Counted from the first letter of the stretch, positions 8,704 to 20,732 are shown. The stretch is DNA of 64,000 nt from Chlorops oryzae (GCA_020466095.1 CM035806.1:59386845-59450844); one strand, 5' to 3'. The notes: generated by a model not told the origin, from the sequence alone. Numbers and translations are program-made.

Positions 8704-11700
8704 CTATGGAAGCCAATTTGACTTCCTGATGAACCGCGCGATGTCTGAAATTTTGATTTCTGACAGTTCGGTGAGGCTGGTCAGAAAGGTGTGTCCCAGT
8801 AGAGACAGTCTTTTTGACGCTAAGGCCGGGCACTGACACAGGAGGTGGAGAATGGATTCCTCCCCTCCTCCGAGCGACAGCTCCGGCAAAACATTGTATG
8901 GGGCTCCCAGCCTTGCGGCATGTCTGCCGAACAGGCAATGGCCGGTGAGAACTGATACCGTCGATGGATGGAGGTGTTGCTGAGTTTCCCGGTTACTGGT
9001 CTCTCTTATTCAGAGACGGCCAGGTTTGTCTAGTGATCCTGCAGAAATCTTCTTCGACCCAAAGCTTATTTGCCAGGTCGAGATATTCTTCTTTTATGCG
9101 GAATTTCACTGTAGCCAGTGGGATTCCTATGTTAGAAAAGGAGGTCTCTGGAAGCGATGTGCCATCTTAGCAAGTTCATCGGCCTTGCAGTTTCCTTCAA
9201 TGTCCCTGTCCCCCGGTACCCAGCAAATGGATACCGCTGAATGTTCCGCTATCTCGTTGAGAGATTTCCGGCATTCTTGGAAATTTTGATGTGGACTCCA
9301 GTCCGCAATCAAAGGATTTGATAGCCGCCTGGTTGTCGGTGAAAATGTAAATATTCCTGCCAAAATCTCATTACACATGAGCCACCTGGCGGCGTGGTTA
9401 ATGGCCATGACCTCCGCTTGAAATACACTGCAGTGGTCAGGCAGACGGAGGGCTGAACTAAGGTTTAAGCTGTTAGAATAGATACCGCACCCTACCCTTG
9501 AGTCGAGTTTAGAGCCGTCAGTATAAATTTCAATTGCGTCCCGGTTGATTTGTAGACCATCGCACCACCCTCCCTGCTCGGTATGCGGGTGGTATATCCG
9601 CATTCGAAGCAGAGCGAAGGGGTGCGATAGTCCACATCAGTCGGGATTCTGAAATCTTTTGTCAAGATTTGTGAGTGACCAGTGTCTGTTCTGGTCCTCG
9701 GCAGACGGTGTTCAATCGCGCAGCCGCGATCTTCGCTTGTTGTCTGATGAGGAGTGATGTTGGTAGCCAACAAAGGATTGTAAAAAGTGCCTTGGGGGGG
9801 TAGTTCTCAGTGCTCTTGTTATCAATAGAGCAGACTGTCTCCTCCCCTGTCTAAGGCTTGAATATACGATGATTTATAGGTGATCGGCCACCAAAAGGTT
9901 GAGCCATATAGAAGGATCGGTTCCACCACAGCTTGGTAGAGCCATTGTATAGAATTGGGGGAAAGTCCCCATTTTGTGCCTATTGCCCTTTTACAGCAGT
10001 ATAACGCACAGAGTGCTTTTCTGGCTCTCTCCTTGGTGTTTTCTCTCCATAGGGCTTAGAGTCGAGTATCAGCCCTAAGTATTTGACTTGGCTGCTTAGT
10101 TTCAAGACAACCCCATTTAATTTTGGTAGGTTGAAAGATGGGATCTTGTATCTTCTGGAGAAGAGTACGAGTTCCGTTTTATTAGGATTGATTTTTAGTC
10201 CACACTCCCCGCTCCAGCGGCTGAGTGTTCCTAGATGTTGAGACATCCTATCCGAGATGATGTCGAGATGCTTCCCGGTGACGGATATTGCAATGTCATC
10301 TGCGTACGCTACTACATTGCATCTGATGTCATCGAGTACAGTTAGCAGAGAGTTCACAACCAGATTCCAGAGAAGGGGGGAGAGGACACCTCCTTGGGGT
10401 GTTCCTCTCTCCACTTTTCTGCTGTGCTGCGTGTTCCCCACCGACGCAGTGATAGTCCTATCAATAAGTAGACTTTTCACTATGTTATTTATCGTGCCAT
10501 CAACTCCTAAGTTGGCTAAAGTTGACGTCACGGCTTGTGGGCAGACGTTGTTGAACGCCCCTTCTATGTCTACAAACGCACTGAGCGTATATTCTTTGTG
10601 AGAAAGTGATTTCTCAATTTGTTGAATTACTTTGTGCATTGCTGTCTCTACAGATTTGCCTTTGGTAAGGCATGTTGAGATCCAGATATTTTATCGATAC
10701 TGATGGTATCGTTTATGAAGTAGCCAAGGATCCCTCGAAAGTTTTCAGAAGAAAGGATGAAAGGCTGATGGGACGAAAGTCTTTCGGTTTCGTATGACTT
10801 GCTTTGCCTGCCTTAGGTATAAAGATTACTCTGTACTCCCGCCATTTAACGGGAATATGTGAGAACTTCATACAGGCGTTGTAAATCATTGTAAGCCAGG
10901 GAATCGCCCACTCCGACGAGCGTTGCAGGTCGGCTGGTATGATGCCATCTGGGCCAGGAGATTTAAACGGGGCGAACGATTTGATCGCCCATTTGACTTG
11001 GTTCTGACTTATTCTCCTTCTGGGGGAGGGATAAGAATTCGTGGAGTGATGTATGGACGGAAGTCTGTGGTCGGATTCCTGGTAGCTACCTGGGAAATGA
11101 GTGTCCAGGAGGACCTCCAGGGTTTCTGAGGGAGTATCAGTCCAGGTCCCATTCCCCTTTGGATGCAACCTGGGTACCTTGGCGACGAGCTTAGGATTTT
11201 GCGTAGGCGATTCGTTTCGGAGATGCTTTCTATTTTATCACAGAAGGTTCTCCAGGACGATCGCTTCGCTTTCCTGACGACGTACTTAAATATTCGGAGG
11301 TTCTCCTATAGGGTTGCCAGTCCGATGTTATTTTGGCTTCATTGAAGCATTTTCTACATGTCCTCCTAAGGATAGCGATTTCCGCATTCCACCAGGGAGG
11401 TTTAAGTTTGCCCCTAGGTTTAGCGGGGTTACATGCTGCTTTGGCCGCGGTTTCGTAGGCCAACGTGAAAGTGTCTACTGTTTCATCTAAGCTTTGTATG
11501 CTCTGGATGGGAGTAGGTGTCGGATCAAGTGCAAACTTAAGGGAGGAGTGAAACTTCTCCCAGTTTGTACGTTTCCTGTTCGTGAACCTAGTTGGATTTT
11601 TAGTATCTAACTCTCCAACTATAAAGGTAATATATCTAGGTCTGACAGTGAGCAGTCTGAAGAGACCGTCCACTGCCGGACAAGGCTAGATGACCGTTCA

Positions 11701-12269
11701 CTAATTAATGTGAGGTCTAGGACCTCGCTACGGTTCGAGGTCAAAAATGTAGGTTCCTCACCTATGTTAGCTACTGTAAGGCAGTTGCTTAATATATAAT
11801 CAAAAAGTGACTCACCCCTTTCATTCGTGTCGGTGCTGCCCCACACCTGATGATGGGAGTTTGCATCCGCCCCTATGATTATGGGGGTGTGTGTCCTGTT
11901 GGCTTCTGCTGTCAAGGCCCTTAAAAGGTTGCCTGGAGGGTTAGGCCCATGGTCATGCGCCATGTAGCAGGACGCTATCCATAGTGGCGAACCACCCGCT
12001 CTGACCGCTATGCTGGCGTTGTCGTCATCGCAGAACCTGTTGAGTGCAATCATGTCAATTGAATTCTTAATTAGGATACAGGCTCGTACCTTACCTGTGC
12101 CAGGTGATACCAGGGTGTAGCCTGGTTGGTTTAATCCACAAACCCGTTCCTGCGAGAACCAGGGTTCCTGGATTAGGCATATGTCCTCCCCTGATTTTGC
12201 CAGACGGAGGAGTAGTGCTGCTGACGCAGCCTTAGAATGGTGAAGGTTAATCTGCAATACCTTCACCAT
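8704..12269 (-). pseudogene. LOA copy A ORF2: endonuclease, RT, RNase H
   Basis: The start is the ATG at 12269, inside the end of ORF1. Endonuclease (11619-12269): VLQINLHHSK, LIQEPW, GADANSHH; the frame breaks exactly at the catalytic Ser-Asp-His site, where one base is missing. Linker 11230-11673. RT in two frames (10713-11168 with SPGPDGIIPADL; 9980-10639 with TPQGGVLSP and the YADD box). RNase H at 9127-9603 (IYTDGS, FQAEVMAINHAARWL), with its third acidic motif lost to a frameshift near 9340. A Cys/His segment and the C-terminus (to 8704) lie in a further frame. At least five breaks, so it is certainly dead. Confidence 0.85.
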
Positions 12270-12273
12270 TCTT
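12234..12273 (-). promoter_or_regulatory. Hairpin at ORF1/ORF2 junction, copy A
   Basis: The minus strand around the ORF2 ATG can pair GAATGGTGAAGGT with ACCTTCACCATTC, a 13-bp stem enclosing the ORF1 stop codon region. The same hairpin is present in copy B. In R1-type elements the second ORF is known to be translated by coupling to the end of the first; a role of this hairpin in such coupling is my inference. Confidence 0.5.
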
Positions 12274-13663
12274 AGGCTGGCAGACTATCGTCTGGTTCAG
12301 GTCCTCGGCCTCGTCACCAGAACAGGAGGAGACTTCTTCTTGTTCTGAAACCAGGACAAGATCGAAGAAGTCCCCCGCCAGCTCGGCAGTCGAGGTTGTA
12401 CTGCATCCGTCGTCGGATTGCAGGGCCTCTTTCACCGAGTTGTCTTCCATTTGGCTGGTGAGACTTACGGCTCCCTGCACAGGTGCAGGGGGTGCTGATG
12501 TTGAGCCACTTGATGCGTTGCTGGATTTGTCGCCCTTGTAGATGCGGAGCGTGGCGTTTAACACGATGAGTACCTCATGCATGTTGCCGCGGGTCTCACC
12601 GACCTTGACCACCTTCCAGTCATGGGTTGGGAGATCAAGGTTGCTGAGCTTCAGCACTTCGAGGATCTCCTCATGCGACGATGGCTCGGTAGGTAGCCAA
12701 GCCTTTGACCTAGGTCGGCTAGGGATCTGGTCTTTGGTGACCACCTTTATCAAGGCGCCGGGCCAGACCTCTCCTACCTGCTCGATTGCAAGCTTGTACA
12801 GATCCGCTGAGCGTTGATCTGCACAAGCTATCAGCTTGACGTGGCCCTGATACCATCCTGCGTCCCTGCATACGGGAGAGGGACCAGGATGGGCACGGAC
12901 AACGTCTCTGTAGATGCGCATAAGAGCCATTGTACCAACTTCCAGTTTGCTGGGGAGATGGTGCCGTCGCTCTTATTGGCGTCAATAATAGCCCATATTA
13001 GCGAGTTCTTTGCGATCTCGCTATAGGGTCGTGCCCCTGCGTTGGGCTTGGTGGCAAGCCTGGGCCTCTTTCCACCTTGAGAGATGGGGGGAGTGGTGGT
13101 CTCTACGGACCTTTGCCGTTTTTGAGTTGCCCCTGTGACAGGTGGCAGACTCACGGGTCGAACCGCGACGTTTTTCTTGGCCCACTCAATGGAGGCCTTG
13201 TCGCTTTCCGTTAAGGGTTCGGATCCACCTTCTCGTACTTTGCGAGAATCCGCAGAGCAGATCTCCGCGTCCTGTAGGCCCGGGTGGAGGCATTGGTCGC
13301 CTTGGATGCCGTGGAGGCAGCACTGGCTTCCTTCACCTTCAGGACAGGCTTGCTTGCCGAAGGTCCTGTGGTTCTCTTTGAGGCAGTTGGAGCAGTTCCA
13401 TTGCCTCGCGAAGTAGATGGCAAAGTGCTGTCTCTTACCGGAGTGGTGAGAGCAATAACACTTTGCCTCAGAATTTTCTTTTGTGGCGGCCCCCCTTTAG
13501 GGTTGGGCGTACCACTTTTTGTAAAGCCACCTGGGGTGGACTTTTTCTGTCCCCCTGACGGGTTGGACGTTTTTGGGATTGCTCCCGTCCCCGAAGGGGT
13601 GTTGGGTTGTCCCCCTGACGGGTTGGACTTGGTTTGTGGTGTTTTGTTGATTTGAATTGTCCA
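12247..13663 (-). pseudogene. LOA copy A ORF1 (DUF4780-like RNA-binding protein)
   Basis: N-terminus from an ATG near 13663, with Pro/Ser/Gly-rich repeats (PSGGQ-type) read across shifted frames. It continues through 13211-13423 and 12831-13154 to 12247-12930. The last two carry the conserved domain also seen in copy B: SEIAKNSLIWAVID, then SPVCRDAGWYQGHVKLIA, DQRSADL and DQIPSRPRSKAW. In this family such a protein binds the element RNA. At least three frameshifts. Its stop lies 23 bases downstream of the ORF2 ATG, so the two ORFs overlap. Confidence 0.75.
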
Positions 13664-14281
13664 TGCGATATGGGCCCCAACTCAAAGCCGCTATCTCCGC
13701 TTGTTGTGTAGTCGCCTTAAGGTCCCATGGGTATCTTTGCAAGCAGGGAGGCCATGCGAGGGTTGGCACACGCCCTTATGGGGCAATGTGCTCAGAGCCA
13801 GACCAGCGTTAAGCGGGACAGAAGTCAACCGCACCTACACCGCCAACTGAATGGTGACAAGTTTTGAACGTACTTTGAGACCTAGCCAGGGTTTTAACGG
13901 GGCGGGAGATGGCCGAGGCATTAGCGCTGGAGTCATTTCAGTAGGATTTCACTCCCCTTATTCAGATCCAGCAATACCTCAGCCACCAGCTCCGTGGCGT
14001 CAATACCAAATAGTTTTTCCGGGTCGTGCCGTTTGGTGCGCTTCAGTAGGAAGCACACCGGGGGTAAGAAGATTTACAGTTTACTCTGACATGAATTGAT
14101 TCGTCTACATGCTCGACAATGGGGCGTTGTTCCCGTTTGCCCCGATTACGTTTGGCTTCGGTGCTCCTCTGACGACCTTACCGGTATGGGTGGCCCTGTC
14201 CGGCATCGCTCGGAGATTCATTGCACGTACTGGGCCCCCTCACCACGGCGAGGTAGTAATCACGAGGGGGAAGTCAAGTTA

Positions 14282-14920
14282 AGAAAGATTAAAATTAAAT
14301 TCAAATTTCGCATTTTTTTTTGTTTTGATTTGATCTTTGTGGTTTTAACGTTTTTGCCGGCGCGTGGGTGAGTTGTTAACGCGAAGAGACTTTTTCGACA
14401 GTGAAGAGGGCAGCGCGCAGTGCTCCCAGGCAGCGCTGCCAGTTAGCGCAGTCGTACGCGAAAAAGGTACTCAACAAGATTGGTTATTTTGCCGTTCTTT
14501 AAAGCCCCGGCTTCAAAGTGGCTACGGCGAAAAAACCAACATACTGCCCGCCTTGCGCTACGCAACCGATGACTCGAGACGGAGCGGCGGTATGAGGTGG
14601 ACAACTCGTGTCGGAACCTCTTTGGTGATACGCAGAGCGCATCAGGTGGCCAAAGTCTATAACTTTGGCTCGTATGTCGGTAATCCAAAGCTCCGCCAGG
14701 ATCGAATGGCCGGATGATGGTCAGAGTCAGCCATCTACTGGCAGATTCATATTTGTATTCTTTACCACCGAGTATGTATGACGAGGCGATGTTTAGCAAA
14801 AGAAAACCAAACCGGTCTGCAGCACCGATACAACATGAAGCACATCGTTCGGCGATAAGGAGGAAGAGGTAGTCTGCCAAGCGCTGCTGACGAAAAAGCT
14901 GCTGTGAACTTTCTGGCTGG
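14282..14920. other. Unassigned, partly GC-rich sequence
   Basis: AT-rich to about 14350, then a GC-richer segment (14350-14720) with overlapping open frames on both strands (117 codons plus, 145 codons minus) that match nothing I recognise. It lies between LOA copy A and the 3' part of the minus-strand gypsy copy and may be that element's 3' UTR or LTR, but it does not resemble the LTR at 34427-34841 by eye. Confidence 0.3.
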
Positions 14921-14995
14921 ATCCCTCGCTGCCGTCATAACTTAAAATTAAGATTTTCTGTGTATAGATTTTAATAGTTTCTCATAAATTTTTTT

Positions 14996-15560
14996 TTGTT
15001 TTTATTTTTTTTTTTTTTGTTTTTTTTTTATTTTTTTTTCATTCTTTGTTATAAAATTTTTTGTTTCAACTGTTTTTTTTTTTTTTTTTTTTTTTCTATT
15101 AATAATTTTTTTTTTCAAAACCATTTTTTTTTATATATTTTATTTTTTATATACTATGTGTATATAATTGGTCCTTAAATTACCCATATTCTCCCTTTCT
15201 GTCTCGTTAGAGTCCAAGTTTCTGACTATTTCAATACATAATTTTCTTAACGCTAGCCTAAACGGCTGCCCTTTGAACTTAAAAATAATAAATTGAACTT
15301 AAAAATAAAAATTTGAACAAGACTTTATGTTACGTTAAATTGAATAATATTTAAATTCGACAAAACTTTTATTATAATATATATATAATATATATTTTTT
15401 TTTTGTGTTACGTTACGTTAAGATGAATATAACATGAAAAAATAAACGAAACTTTACTTCGTCAAATTCCCAATCTTTCATACAACTGGTCACCGATTCT
15501 ACGTTTCTTCTTTTTCCCTATTGGGTCGTTTGGTTTCTCGTTGGCCGTCTTCAGCGTTGT
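14996..15560 (-). other. G1 3' non-coding region
   Basis: Long T-runs, then sequence that is the reverse complement of 33360-33945 in G2, including a stretch around the gttacgttaagatgaatat motif. This long AT-rich untranslated region downstream of env/pol is shared by both copies. The plus-strand 60-codon Phe-rich frame inside it is only a T-run artefact. Confidence 0.6.
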
Positions 15561-15616
15561 CATTTGACTCGAATTTTGCAACGAATAAATTATTGTAATA
15601 ACTGAAACTTAGATAA

Positions 15617-15875
15617 TATATATCGCACCCTTGCTAATAAATCTGCACAACTCAAAATTTTTTTAATCAATTTTTTTATGTTGAATTGCATTTTTCTATA
15701 AGAAGCCCAACACCTACAAAATTAACGCTTGTATTGACTGATGTAGCATTCGATTAAGAGTAATATAAAATTAGAAAAAATATTATTTCTCCTTAGTTTC
15801 AAGAGAGATTGAATGATTTTCGAGAAATGTGAAATTTTGAATTGTGCCGATTTAGTAGCAAGGGTGCGATATATA
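15617..15875. mobile_element. MITE with about 45-bp terminal inverted repeats
   Basis: tatcgcacccttgct... at the left end is the near-perfect inverse of ...agcaagggtgcgata at the right end. The match runs about 45 bases with few mismatches, and both ends sit in TATATA, consistent with TA target duplication. At about 259 bp without coding potential it looks like a Tc1/mariner-type MITE nested in the G1 remnant. Confidence 0.75.
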
Positions 15876-16680
15876 CTACACTTTTCGTTTTATGGTTCAA
15901 AACAAAACAATTTGTGAGCATTTAAAATGTAGAATAACTATACTCGTGGCAACGCTGAACGGTCGGGTTAATTAAAAGAAATCAAAGCTGAAAGTGTTGG
16001 GCAGTGTAAAATGTGTGTATCTTGTGTATCTTTGTGTGATCTTTGCTCTTCTCTTTCTGATCAGAAGCTTAACCGCTTTTGATACAGTTGTATTAACTTG
16101 GACATTTTCTGAATGAAAATGTTTGTTAATACGTTGTCTAAATAAGACACTTCTTGACAATTAATTCACCATCAACAATGAATGGATATTCATTGCTGCT
16201 GGTTTTGCATACTTTTTTTTTTATTAATTTAAACCTGAACCGTCCTCTCTTTGCTGAAATAGCCCTTCTGAAAATAAAAGAAAACAAAAAAAAAAAAAAA
16301 TCAAAACAAAACAATGGATTTTTTGTTTGATCATCAGAACATTGGTTGACCATGAACTTGAATTGTTCACTGCTTTCGTTCGCTCCGAATGTTGTCGTAG
16401 GTCATCCTTAATGCAATTGCTGAAGTTGGCAATAAAATGAACAGAAAATGTTAATAATAAAATCATTAATAATTTTGTTTGTTTTGGTAGTGTGTCGGCA
16501 TACTCACACGACAAATAAATAAATTTTTAATCTTTAACTCGTTTAAAAGAAGAATGGCTTTTCTTGCCCCATTTATAAATTTTCCTCGGCACTTGGCCGG
16601 CTATTAGTGTTTGGTTTATCCATTTCTTTCGAATCGATTCTTTTACCTAAGTTGCTACATTTACCTTTTACAGCTACTTC
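15876..16680 (-). other. G1 region replacing env
   Basis: Non-coding or heavily decayed sequence between the MITE and the part homologous to G2 at 28260-28420. A minus-strand frame at 16224-16514 contains a hydrophobic leader-like stretch (LLMILLLTFSVHFIA) that could be a leftover signal peptide, but I see no further env similarity. Another frame at 15972-16160 is Arg-rich and unrecognised. Confidence 0.3.
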
Positions 16681-16918
16681 TTTTTTATATAAAAATGATT
16701 TGCGGTAACCCGGGTGTTGGGCTAATCGTGCAGGCTGGCATACTTTTTCAAAATGAGATATAATTGAAAAAAAAAAAACTTTTACACAAAAATTGTACAT
16801 AAAAATTTACACATAAAAATCAGCAATTGCAACTTTTACACGTTTTGTGGTTGCTTCTTGGATGCGTCTACGCTCCCTTTAAAGTTTCGTGATCTCACGA
16901 AAAATCTTTTCACCGAAT

Positions 16919-18166
16919 TTACGTTTTGTCGCGACCCCGGATTCGAATAGTTACGTTAACCGGGCCGGTTATCCCGGTGATTACAAAAGGGCCATCCCAT
17001 AATGGGGATAGTTTGTTTTTCCGCGCATGATTCTTAATTAGAATATGTTCCCCTGTCTTGTACGTGTTCTGTCGTACTTTCTTGTCGTAGTGCTTCTTTG
17101 ATCGCACCTTCGCTTCGTCTAGGGCTTCTCTCGCTAAATCATGTGACCTCTGAATTTGGTACTTCATGAGTGACGGGAAGTCCTCTGCGTTATAAATCGG
17201 ATCGGCTTTTCTTATTAAATTTGTAGGTATGTCCACTTCAAAACCGAACAAAATTTTTGTTGGCGTTTAATATGTGGCGGCATGTGGGGTGTGGTTGTGC
17301 ACGTACATCGCGTGACCCAATCATTGGTCCAAATCTGTACCGTCTTCTTTAGCGAAGTTTCGCAGGTACTTTGCAAGAGGTCGGTGGCTTCTTTCTTGCG
17401 CCCCGTCTGCCTGCGGGTGATACGGACTTGTGTGCAGCTTTTTAATGCCAAGCATCTTACACACACTTTTTAATAGATTTGACACGAAATTTGTGCCGTT
17501 ATCTGTGACCAATTTTAATGGAATCCCATATCGGGCTATAATTTCCGAAAAGAAAACCTGCGCTATGGTGGACGCTTCCGTGCCCACCAGCGGTATGCAT
17601 GTCATGTATTTTGACACATCGTCTTGAAAGGTTAATATATACCTATTCACATTGCAAGTTACTGGTAATGGACCCACTATGTCCATGTATACCTTCTCAA
17701 ACGGACGTGAAGCTGTGTCCGTAATCTGCATGGGAGCCTTATTTATTCTTCCTGCCTTATTTTTGTGACACTGTGCACACGCTGCAATGTATTCGCGGAT
17801 CACGCTCCGCATTTTTGGCCAACTGAATTGTCGCTTTATTCGACGAGTTGTGCTAGTGACACCCCTGTGCCCTCCTAGTGGCGAGTCGTGGAACTGGTAA
17901 AGGACTTCCCTGATCTGGTCCTGGTCGTTCAGGACTTGGACCTTTTCAGGTCGACTTGGGGGTTTTTCGGCGGTATTCTTGCCCCCGGTTTCCCTTTGAT
18001 TTGAATTATTTTTAGCTTGGGTCTGAGCCCTGGTGACTACGTTTGTATTTGTGTCGTTTCGACCCTGCGGAATCCGATTCAAGGCATCCGCGTTAGCATT
18101 GTCCTTGCCAGGTTTATATGTGTTTTCAAAATCGAATTCTGATAATTTGTGCCGGAATCTCGCCAA
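16919..18166 (-). pseudogene. G1 integrase (with RNase H end)
   Basis: 17321-18166 is open for 281 codons: end of RNase H (ADALNRIPQGR), the HHCC zinc region (HDSPLGGHRG ... CAQCHKNKAG), and the DD-E core (MDIVGPLP, TDNGTNF, PYHPQADGAQE). A shift follows, and 16919-17251 carries the C-terminal part (FGFEVDIPTNL, KKHYDKKV, SPLWDGPFVI). At the RNase H/integrase join it has five C residues where G2 has six, so G1 keeps the frame there that G2 lost. Confidence 0.85.
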
Positions 18167-18192
18167 ACGTGACGTTTGGTCCTTGAGGTTGG

Positions 18193-18952
18193 CTATTCCT
18201 TTGAGTGGCTTGTGACTACCGTGAAACTTCTACCCAGGTATGGTCTGAACACCTTGGTGGCCCACACAATGGCCAAAAATTCCCTCTCAATAGTGGAATA
18301 GCGGAGCTCTGCTTCATTTAACCCCCTGTTGGCGAAATATATTGGAAATGTTTCTCCCTTTTCCTCCTGAGACAATACTGCTCCTAAAGCACCCCTCTAG
18401 CATCAGTAGTCAGTCGGATTGGTTTCGAAAAATCTACGTACCGGAGTACTGGTGGATTAAGTATAATCCCTTTCAAACAATCGAGTACGTCCACCGTCCA
18501 CTTGAAACTCTCGCCCTTCCGTAGTAGTTTTGTCATGGGCAGCATGATTTTTGCGGCATTTGGAATAAATTTTTGATAATAGTTAATGAAACCTAACACC
18601 CCTTGGAGCTCCTTTACATTTCGCGGAGCGGGCATGTTCTTAACACATTCCACCCTTCCCGGATCTGGGGACACGCCCTTTTCGGACAATGATGTTCGAG
18701 ATATACCACTTCCTTTCGCAGAAATTGGCATTTCTCGGTTTTTGGTTTCAGTTGGCTCTTTCTTAAAGCTTCCAACACTCTGGACATCCTTTCTTCGTGT
18801 TGCTTTAAATTTTTGACATACACGACGATGTCGTCTAAATATATGAAACAATCTATTATGTTCCGTCCGGCGCAACTACATGCATCTTCACTGCCCCTGT
18901 TGTGCGTGCTGGCATTGTTATCTGCTCCACTGTTCCTATCAGGTTTGTGCAA
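18193..18952 (-). pseudogene. G1 RT and RNase H fragments
   Basis: Starts abruptly just before the YLDD catalytic box (18614-18952), because the N-terminal half of RT is deleted and joined to the protease end. It continues in a second frame (18384-18875: KNMPAPRNVKELQGVLGF, TDA of RNase H) and a third (18193-18375: [15 protein letters not shown]). Non-functional. Confidence 0.8.
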
Positions 18953-19308
18953 TAATTAGTTGTAAGAGTAAACCCTACTCTGCCTCCTGTGGGTGAATCG
19001 AGTACCAGCTCACTACGCCTGGTGTCTATAACAGATCCTTGCCACAAAATATCTCTTCCTAACAGTCCATCTGCTGGAATTCCGGCGGTTACGTTGACTA
19101 CGTGTAGCTTCATTTCTAGGGCACAGTTGCTACTTTTAATACTGACAACCCCTTCCGTTTCAATTTCTCCTCCAAACGCACCGGTGAGTCGTTTTCTCTT
19201 ACCCTCGTCTACTCTTACATAAGAACTTAATACATGTCCTTTCACTAAACTCGTATCCCCCCGATGTCCACTCACAAACATATTTCTCCCCTTTTCGCTT
19301 GCTCGCAT
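18897..19308 (-). pseudogene. G1 aspartic protease remnant
   Basis: Matches the G2 protease, but the active-site DTGAD of G2 is read here as RGD in HRGDTSLVKG, so the catalytic Asp-Thr-Gly is lost. It keeps a segment (LLGRDILWQG and the next 40 residues) that is deleted in G2, so the two copies decayed independently. Confidence 0.75.
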
Positions 19309-19960
19309 GGTATTCTAACATAAACACTATCTGTTGAGTTCGCCGTTTTCACTGAAGCGACATGCCCCGTTTCTTGTTTTTTTCTTTTCTTCTGATTTTT
19401 TCTGCATATACAGCTGATACTCCGACAAATTTTCTACCTCTTTTCCGTACCTCCAGTTTGTTTTGCGAACGTTGTCAAACCGCAGGACATGAACAGAACC
19501 GGTTCTGTCGCGGACCAGTAAAATAACAGCCGGTACAAAGGGGGGCCGAGCGACCGAGTGATAGGCGTAATACGTGCATGAGGTGCAATCAGCCCGGTCA
19601 TTGGGCGAGGATGTGTCCCTTAGCCACACACGCGGGAAACGCGAAAGGGCCCAGCTTAGCCCAATAGGCTGGGGTCCCCAAAATTTGACAAAACAAAAAA
19701 TTACAGCATTTCGAAATACGATGGAGAAGGGGGGAAAAGTGGTTAGAGTCAGAGAGGAAATAGAGGTTTTTATAGTTAGCCGGTACATAAAAGAGATGGC
19801 AAAGGATATGGAGGTACGGAAAAGAGGTAGAAAATTTGTCGGAGTATCAGCTGTTTATGCAGAAAAAATCAGAAGAAAAAAAAATTATAGAACAAGAAAC
19901 TGGGCATGTCGCTTCAGTGAAAACGGCGAACTCGACAGATAATGTTTATGTTAGAATACC
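19309..19960. repeat. Centre of the gypsy palindrome
   Basis: Left arm 19309-19458 is the reverse complement of right arm 19806-19960 (for example ccgtacctcca versus tggaggtacgg), with the two ATGCGAGCAAGC-like starts facing outward. Between them a unique spacer of about 345 bp (19459-19805) belongs to the plus-strand copy. Both arms therefore meet at their 5' (gag) sides. Confidence 0.8.
19464..19616 (+). pseudogene. G2 gag nucleocapsid zinc knuckles
   Basis: Two knuckles in one frame: CERCQTAGHEQNRFC (19464-19508, one residue longer than standard in its last gap) and CMRCNQPGHWARMC (19575-19616, a perfect C-x2-C-x4-H-x4-C). An in-frame TAA lies between them, and further stops follow before the protease. 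Zinc knuckles of this kind bind genomic RNA of the element. Confidence 0.75.
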
Positions 19961-20722
19961 ATGCGAGCAAGCAAAAAGGGAGAATTGTGTTTGTTAGTGG
20001 ACACCGGGGCGGATACGAGCTTAGTGAAAGGACAGGCATTAAATTCTTATGTGAGAGTAGACGAGGGTAGGAAAAAACGACTTACCGGTGCGTTTGGAGG
20101 AGAAATTGAAACGATGGGGGTTGTCGATAGTAAATATAGCCACTGTCCTTTAGAAATGAAGTTACACGTAGTCAACGTAACCGCCGGAATTCCCGCAGAT
20201 GGACTGTTAGTAAGAGAACAGATAAAAATGCCAGCACGTACAAAAAGGGCAGTGAGGGTGCATGTCGCTGCGGCGAACGGAGACATAATCATTAATAAAC
20301 AAGAGATCGAAAGTAACGTCTTCATAGGAGAAAGCTTGACGAGAGTAAATAATGGTATAGCTTATGTACCTATTCTCAATGCCCAGAATCGCGAAGTATC
20401 CATTAAACCAACTAGAATTCTTTGCACCAGCTCAGACGGCTATCAAGAAATTTTACCCCAAAACCCAAAGAATCAATCAGAAAATAGGACCACAGAGATA
20501 ATTAAAGTACTAAAACTAGATCCCAATCTGTCACACGAAGAAAGGAGTTCCGTAGAAAAAATCGTAAGGACATTCAGTGATCTTTTCCAGTTAGACGGAG
20601 AACCACTTACGTATACGGACGTATTGACACATGAAATCCCTAATCTGCTCGGGGTGGCGCCTTTAACAAACGGCAATTCCGACTTCCGGAGGCTCAAAGA
20701 GGAGATTAAATTGGAAATTTAG
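19961..20722 (+). pseudogene. G2 aspartic protease and RT N-terminal linker
   Basis: 253 codons. The active site LLVDTGADTSLVKG is intact near residue 12. Compared with G1 it lacks about 40 residues after ADGLL, which removes the second conserved protease segment (LGRD). The linker to RT follows (KILKLDPNLSHEERSS-type, DLFQLDGEPL) and the frame stops at 20722. The first RT motifs are deleted here, since the next recognisable residues are already LDLASGYHQV. Confidence 0.8.
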
Positions 20723-20732
20723 ACCAGTTGGG

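Larger units (their letters stand above)
8610..14270 (-). mobile_element. LOA-type non-LTR retrotransposon, copy A
   Basis: A 5.66-kb element on the minus strand with a 5' UTR (about 13670-14270), ORF1 (12247-13663), ORF2 (8704-12269) and a short CCTA-type repeat tail (gtaggtaggt at 8611-8620) instead of poly(A). APE endonuclease, RT and RNase H order, with a DUF4780-like domain in ORF1, points to the R1/LOA group, best LOA. Several frameshifts make it non-autonomous. Close relative of copy B at 22577-27847, but longer at the 5' end by several hundred bases. Confidence 0.8.
14921..19458 (-). mobile_element. Gypsy-family element G1 (minus copy of a head-to-head pair)
   Basis: Homologous over most of its length to the plus-strand element G2, in reverse orientation: protease (18856-19308 versus 19961-20722), RT/RNase H, integrase, and the AT-rich 3' region (14930-15560 versus 33360-33945). 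It has no gag, no recognisable LTR, and only 1.4 kb between integrase and the 3' region, where G2 has about 5 kb including env. About 600 bases of RT are missing between the protease end and the YLDD box. It is a decayed internal-deletion copy. Confidence 0.8.

Noticed and set aside
12542..12817. Plus-strand frames across LOA ORF1 and ORF2
   Set aside because: Antisense shadows of conserved minus-strand domains.
14364..14880. Host gene candidate on either strand
   Set aside because: Open frames on both strands but no recognisable domain, no splice pattern, and the block lies inside retroelement remnants.
14996..15178. Phe-rich 60-codon plus-strand frame
   Set aside because: Caused by long T-runs in an AT-rich untranslated region.
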